A stretch of DNA of 10,669 nt, taken from positions 1-10,669 of the forward strand of contig AWOE01000056.1 in NCBI GenBank assembly GCA_000494145.1. The letters run 5' to 3'. The translations under genes were made by a program, and so were the position numbers. This stretch comes from Candidatus Calditenuaceae archaeon JGI OTU-1 (GTDB lineage: Archaea > Thermoproteota > Nitrososphaeria_A > Caldarchaeales > Calditenuaceae). The notes under the pieces are model-generated. The model was not told the DNA's origin. It ran no database searches and saw nothing but the letters and a program-made list of their open reading frames with translations. Below, piece by piece: positions 7,901-10,669 of this stretch (position 1 is the stretch's first letter; every line of letters begins with the position of its first letter).

Positions 7901-9254
7901 AGGAAGCTCCTTCGCCGGTGAACTCTTGGGTGCGCTCAACCAGATCCTCGGTCCGCTAGTGAACATGGTGAACGATATCAAGTCGGTCCTCACGTCCATC
8001 AAGGACAAGCTCACCAGCTTCCTCGACAGGCTCACCGAACAGATCAGGGCCGTCTTCGAGACCGTCAAGAACGTGATCCGTGGTCTTGTCAACCAGCTGG
8101 TCTCAGCCATCACGAACCTGATCAATTCGGTGGCCGGTGCGATCGTCGGCGCGATCCTCGGCCCGCTCCTCAACGGCCTCGTCCAGCCGCTGGTCAGCCA
8201 ATTCAACATCATCGGCCAAATGGTAGCACAAACTATCAAGGACATGATCGCGAATTTCATCAAGGAGCAAATCAACAAGTTCGTGCAGGATATAATCGAT
8301 GATTTGCTGAAGCCGATCAACGAGCTGCTCGCCAATATCGACCAGTTGGTCAACAGGATTTTGGAGCCGATTAACGCAATCAAGCAGAAGATCAACGAAT
8401 GGCACCAGCAGATCGTGCAGGCGATCGATGGCTGGATGAACCAGCTTCTGGGGCCGATATACAACGTCCTCTCAGGCGTGAAGCTCGACATCGGAGGGCT
8501 TCAGGGCTCCGGTGGCACTGGGAGGCTCGGTTCCTCGGTCAAATCCATCATAGGGGAGTTCACCGCCAGCGCGCTCTCGAAGTCCCGGCAGAAGGTGGAG
8601 GAGGGCGTCAGGAAGCTGAACGAGCAGGAGAGGAAGATACTCGGTTCGCTGGTCAGGACGAGGGACGCCATGATCTACGCCTCGAGCATGATCAGGATAC
8701 CGATCATAGGGAGGGGAGGGATGATGCAGGCCACGCTGTTCGAGATCGGTAAGAGCGCCGCATCAGACGACTACGGATACCTGGGGTCGATAGCGGTGCC
8801 GCATGACGCTGTCAAACCCGTTGCGGGATGGTATAACGAGTTCATGCTCGTCTTGCACCCAGTTGGAGGCGTGATACCCTTCCAGGCCGATTACAGTTAC
8901 GTTGCCCCCTTCCTGCAGGACCTGATAGATCTGGTGGGAGCTACTCCGCCGAGCGTCACATGGGTCAAAGTGAACGAGGTCGGGCCGGTCCTCCGGGGAT
9001 CGAGCGTCGACATCGCGATTTTAGGCGACCCGAAACGGCCTTCGCTGCCCGGCGGCAGGGGAGTCTCTTCGACGATTTTCACACTCCCCGACGGCACGAT
9101 GCAGGAGAGGTCCATCGACGACATGCCGGTGATAAGCCCGTTCTTCCCGTTCCCACCCGATCAGCCAATTCTCTCGCCCTTCTTCCCCTTCCCTCGTGAC
9201 TCGCCGGGCCTCCAGGCCATGAGCTCCTTGAGGTCGGAGGCGGTCACCCCGTAA
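4959..9254 (+). CDS. Giant composite exported protein: N-terminal ectodomain, paired membrane segments, long helical second half
   Basis: A 1431-residue protein of unrecognised family. Residues 1-20 form a Sec-type signal peptide with likely cleavage after Ser20. About 21-310 is an extracellular-looking domain of alternating strands and helices. A Pro/Thr-rich linker spans 312-370. Two strongly hydrophobic segments follow at about 373-394 and 404-428; the second ends in a signal-peptide-like TAYGQQ. The second half holds further hydrophobic stretches (600-624, 658-670, 734-754), a coiled-coil-like hairpin (757-868), and a long amphipathic helical region (about 940-1170) with recurring L-x-P-[IL] turns. 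The only cysteines I found are 586, 592, 808 and 868, which suggests two disulfides. The C terminus ends in two 13-residue Pro/Phe repeats and runs into the opposite-strand peptidase gene. Being last in a filament operon suggests a surface scaffold, adhesin or envelope anchor; that role is inferred. The frame extends upstream to a GTG at 4401, but that part is an out-of-frame reading of the pilin-like gene. Confidence 0.85.
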   Translation: MRTAVLALLALLLLMQPALSQSPLPAGESEDLTVALLPDGTLTLWYGVVYPISALNRSATTLKELGIEGAMLSVFFDGSDGPFTLQLEVYGEDVTEKAAADLASSIGKDLNLKLTLNSSTDSSYVFTSRLTLEELRRTISELRPLTKSGGFAQHIDVDYLRRFKGAHIVSEIVRLGWGVSTSFEVRAFGDRLKPSGDRYTIDLLKALGVNELRASEGALLNVMVVPPVGSDSIAYEVSPSGVAVRELVQGTGVLYVQLHGEDYLRRFAVEFSYNGTSVESFMGKLSDFMAFVDELESSGSLLNRTSHMGFVPTGGSTGLPQTPEETNATAPETPTGPTGPSEGITPSPPTAMDRVRSLPPVSGPENRGAAVDPLLILGLAVLAVAVIAFGTLYVNRGPRAAAKGTAIVTVSLLLVTSAVLPVLLIGTAYGQQGKGGVEPLVEVEQFRPGGAPPDLEIPLLFPAFKQIDKIGKTFISFEEIKVLATPALYAPYTPQGFQKLLATLGIDMRLIQAAGLILGGGLNPLGMFKGLTLAHGSTSAFITGESAGANVYMVFKAKPSSTLQSMLDVINTVYRIGYALYHSTICFPGDGCLHPIGKSMMITAILAAVYLAITAPGFMVYAYASYPSLVNDLYITWGAVDGPVAEDKERVWLAENRYMVSLAILIMILRAPTLSGWRGSKGLADIPLTASFHVSSDADSGWKINQYLGVYSGDRGLKVAVDFRDAMGIWGLFQVLSGAFSSTWSSMAGIIAGSLGEVDATLEQAKTALRVVRGADSAMSYVLSAADKIENAQRLIRDARVKLVNYNCAGAIQNVNGAKESISSAIQDLQAAIREDRGLQDSLNQVIQQLQRILSSLEEFDERINGVCAPLNFRAEPASDPESLPEEQKITLTFLVFSATPLATQVVNSKGSSVIRLRAYYGWNPFPGITQGVAVTVRSAFETVRDVAYNSLDQLSSATSTIGDIIEPDLNAGIDGLLGNLGSSFAGELLGALNQILGPLVNMVNDIKSVLTSIKDKLTSFLDRLTEQIRAVFETVKNVIRGLVNQLVSAITNLINSVAGAIVGAILGPLLNGLVQPLVSQFNIIGQMVAQTIKDMIANFIKEQINKFVQDIIDDLLKPINELLANIDQLVNRILEPINAIKQKINEWHQQIVQAIDGWMNQLLGPIYNVLSGVKLDIGGLQGSGGTGRLGSSVKSIIGEFTASALSKSRQKVEEGVRKLNEQERKILGSLVRTRDAMIYASSMIRIPIIGRGGMMQATLFEIGKSAASDDYGYLGSIAVPHDAVKPVAGWYNEFMLVLHPVGGVIPFQADYSYVAPFLQDLIDLVGATPPSVTWVKVNEVGPVLRGSSVDIAILGDPKRPSLPGGRGVSSTIFTLPDGTMQERSIDDMPVISPFFPFPPDQPILSPFFPFPRDSPGLQAMSSLRSEAVTP
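7944..8462 (+). repeat. Recurring L-x-P-[IL] amphipathic helix units within the giant protein
   Basis: Five short motifs of the form [IL]L[GKE]P[IL] begin at bases 7944, 8154, 8304, 8358 and 8445 (residues 996, 1066, 1116, 1134 and 1163). Four of them have Asn within the next three residues. Each motif breaks the chain with a proline and is followed by an amphipathic helix rich in Ile, Leu, Val, Asn, Gln and Lys. Spacing is irregular (70, 50, 18 and 29 residues), so this is a degenerate protein-level repeat, not a DNA tandem array. Confidence 0.5.
9135..9212 (+). repeat. Tandem 13-residue Pro/Phe-rich repeat at the C terminus of the giant protein
   Basis: Two adjacent 39-base units, 9135-9173 and 9174-9212, encode SPFFPFPPDQPIL and SPFFPFPRDSPGL, identical at 10 of 13 positions. 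The DNA copies have diverged mainly at third codon positions, which suggests that the peptide is kept by selection. The second unit lies within the coding overlap with the minus-strand peptidase gene. Confidence 0.8.
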
Positions 9255-10285
9255 CGATCGAACATCGCCCGAAGATAAGGGGCGGCCTCGAGTCCGGCGG
9301 CACCCGCCATCCTCACGGAGAGGTACGTGGCGAGGCCCTCATGGAACCAGGTGGCTCCGGCGCTTACGCCGTTTGCGAGGAGGTAACGGTGGACCAACTC
9401 GTGCATGAAGGTGACCTCCAGCATCCCGTCGACCATGCGGAGCAGGAAGAGGTTCAGCGAGGCGCTGCCCTCCCTTCCGTCGCCGTCGAGGCTCACGTAT
9501 CCCTCGGGACCTTCGTCGTACCGGTCGGGCAGAAAGAACGTCACCCTGACCCTTTCCGGGGAACGGGGAAAGAGCTCGGTCAGGTTGCCCTCGAAGTCGG
9601 CATAGAAAGCCGAGAGCCTCTCAGCCACCCACCTGTACCGATCGGGGAGGACGAACGTCAGCGGCCCGTACTTCACCTCCACAAGCTCCTCTTTGGGGAC
9701 CGAGAAGGTGAACGAGAGCCTATCGGATGTGAGGGGAAGCGCCCTCTCGACCACGAACCCATCGGCCAACCGCGTCACCCTCGACGGGGTTGCGTCTACT
9801 TCTGTCAGGGATGCGCCTGGCCATTGAACCTTCACCGAGACCGATCCTCTAGCCCCGGAAGGGAATCTGAGGAGAGGCGAGAGGAACACCGCCCTCCCCC
9901 TCAGGACGAGGCAGGCGTTCGGGAAGGAGTATCCGAGCACGACATGTGACCCGGGCGTCAGCAGGACGGAGACGTTCCAGTACAGTGAGGTGGTACCGCG
10001 TCCCTGCAGGTCTGCGTCGATTCTGATGACCGATCCATTGGTCACGAAGTCCGTGCCGATTTTCGGTATCAAGATCCAGGCGATGGCGGTCTCGTTTTCC
10101 GACCGGAGGAGGACTGTGACGCTGGCTACGCATTCTCGATCGAGCCCTATGCGGTAATCGTAGATTATACTTGAAGATTCTGTAAGTCCTTGTGGGATGG
10201 AGCCGTTCGCATAACTCGTTGGCTGGAGCGCCGGAAGTAACAACGTAAGGAACGAGAGCAGCAGGAAAGGTACTATTCTGCTCAT
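9161..10285 (-). CDS. Secreted gluzincin-type zinc metallopeptidase (Peptidase_MA-like), probably short at the C terminus
   Basis: A 374-residue protein with a Sec signal peptide (hydrophobic to about residue 19, cleavage likely near Ala26). A long beta-rich region (about 38-200) with Cys52 and Cys125, a possible disulfide, is followed by a helical catalytic region. The catalytic signature is HELVH at 295-299 and Glu316 in WFHEG, that is HExxH-x16-E, the gluzincin pattern in which the two His and the distal Glu bind zinc and Glu296 acts as base. Family members usually continue well past this Glu; here only 58 residues follow, ending in a Gly/Lys tail (GKGKKGERIG) that is antisense to the Pro/Phe repeat of the converging gene. 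The ATG at 10285 overlaps the preceding stop (ATGA) and has GGAG eight bases upstream; a GTG at 10294 is less likely. Substrate unknown; an envelope or filament protein would fit the location. It may be active or a truncated form. Confidence 0.85.
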   Translation of the reverse strand: MSRIVPFLLLSFLTLLLPALQPTSYANGSIPQGLTESSSIIYDYRIGLDRECVASVTVLLRSENETAIAWILIPKIGTDFVTNGSVIRIDADLQGRGTTSLYWNVSVLLTPGSHVVLGYSFPNACLVLRGRAVFLSPLLRFPSGARGSVSVKVQWPGASLTEVDATPSRVTRLADGFVVERALPLTSDRLSFTFSVPKEELVEVKYGPLTFVLPDRYRWVAERLSAFYADFEGNLTELFPRSPERVRVTFFLPDRYDEGPEGYVSLDGDGREGSASLNLFLLRMVDGMLEVTFMHELVHRYLLANGVSAGATWFHEGLATYLSVRMAGAAGLEAAPYLRAMFDRYGVTASDLKELMAWRPGESRGKGKKGERIG

Positions 10286-10669
10286 CGGAGGCACTCCGTC
10301 GGCTGACCCTCCGTGAACTGGCCATTACTGTCCATGTTGCCCAGCGCTATCTCGATCGACTCTCCGGAAACAGAGGCCCTGGCCGTGACGACCTCGCCTC
10401 CGGAGCCTGAGGGCCTGTAGATCACGTGAGGTAGCAGGGGAAGGGGCCTTTCGTAAAAGGTGCCGAAGGCGGTGACGCACAGCGATAGCTGTCCAGTTCT
10501 GGGACTTACACCGATCTCAGCCCTGATCGGAAAGCCGACTGAGATCGCCTTGTACTCGGTCCCTCCTCCGGGTACTAGCTTCGCCTCCTCAACGGCACTC
10601 CACATCCCCGCGAGGACGTGTGACGCAGCCACTGCAAGCGCATTCCTCTGTCCGACGTGTGTGATGGAG
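10282..10669 (-). CDS. Partial unrecognised protein, possibly the ectodomain of a pilin-like or envelope protein
   Basis: The frame is open to the right edge of the window; a GTG at 10632 is not a convincing start because coding-like sequence continues upstream to the edge. The visible 128 residues begin with an Ala-rich helix (VGQRNALAVAASHVLAGMW), followed by a domain with several probable strands and a Pro/Leu-rich stretch. The pattern of an N-terminal helix running into a small beta domain resembles the part after the membrane helix in archaeal pilin-like proteins, but the signal region is outside the window, so this is only suggestive. Its stop overlaps the start of the metallopeptidase gene by four bases (ATGA), so the two are almost surely translated from one transcript. 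Confidence 0.6.
   Translation of the reverse strand, partial: SITHVGQRNALAVAASHVLAGMWSAVEEAKLVPGGGTEYKAISVGFPIRAEIGVSPRTGQLSLCVTAFGTFYERPLPLLPHVIYRPSGSGGEVVTARASVSGESIEIALGNMDSNGQFTEGQPTECLR

Noticed and set aside
7718..8491. 257-codon minus-strand frame opposite the helical region of the giant gene
   Set aside because: Its composition mirrors the Ile/Leu/Asn-rich codons of the plus strand and it has no signal, motif or upstream ribosome-binding site; it is an antisense shadow.
9161..9254. Terminator between the converging genes
   Set aside because: The coding regions overlap and I see no T-run on either strand that would serve as an archaeal terminator there.
9341..9949. 202-codon plus-strand frame opposite the metallopeptidase
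   Set aside because: It is antisense to the HExxH region and beta domain of a convincing gene and shows no recognisable protein features.

Overview
The window looks archaeal, GC-rich, and is almost completely coding. Arginine is written mostly as AGG, junctions between genes are overlapping or only a few bases long, ribosome-binding sites match the archaeal 16S tail (a perfect GGAGGTGA before one gene), and the proteins are of the archaeal type IV filament kind (GspE/FlaI/TadA-type ATPase, FlaJ/TadC-type membrane protein, class III prepilin-like signal peptides with a Gly-Gln cleavage site). A thermophilic or otherwise deep-branching member of the Thermoproteota-like archaea would fit, but the species cannot be named from the sequence.

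Plus strand, 1-9254: one apparent operon of five genes. It begins with the 3' part of a secretion/pilus ATPase gene (5' end outside the window). Next comes a 554-residue polytopic platform protein with two T2SSF-like regions. Two pilin-like single-pass proteins with class III signals follow. Last is a 1431-residue secreted or membrane-anchored protein that looks like two exported proteins joined in one frame, with a helix-rich second half. Junctions are TGATG, 9 nt, TAATG and 5 nt, so co-transcription and translational coupling are likely. A natural model is a type IV-like filament or Tad-like export machine: the ATPase drives the platform protein, which inserts or extrudes the two pilin-like subunits, and the giant protein acts at the cell surface as scaffold, adhesin or envelope partner. 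No prepilin peptidase gene is in the window.

Minus strand, 10669-9161: the tail of a partly visible gene, possibly another pilin- or envelope-type protein, is linked by an ATGA overlap to a secreted gluzincin-type zinc metallopeptidase with HExxH and a downstream Glu. The peptidase converges on the giant gene and their coding ends overlap by 94 bp; the peptidase looks short at its C terminus.

The two most striking features are (i) a sharp in-frame drop in GC inside the first pilin-like gene, starting exactly after its signal, transmembrane segment and short stalk (about 3071-4330), which suggests that the exposed domain was replaced or acquired from elsewhere, and (ii) the composite architecture of the 1431-residue protein. 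There is no gene-free stretch above 300 bases; no RNA gene, CRISPR array, insertion sequence or promoter was recognised.
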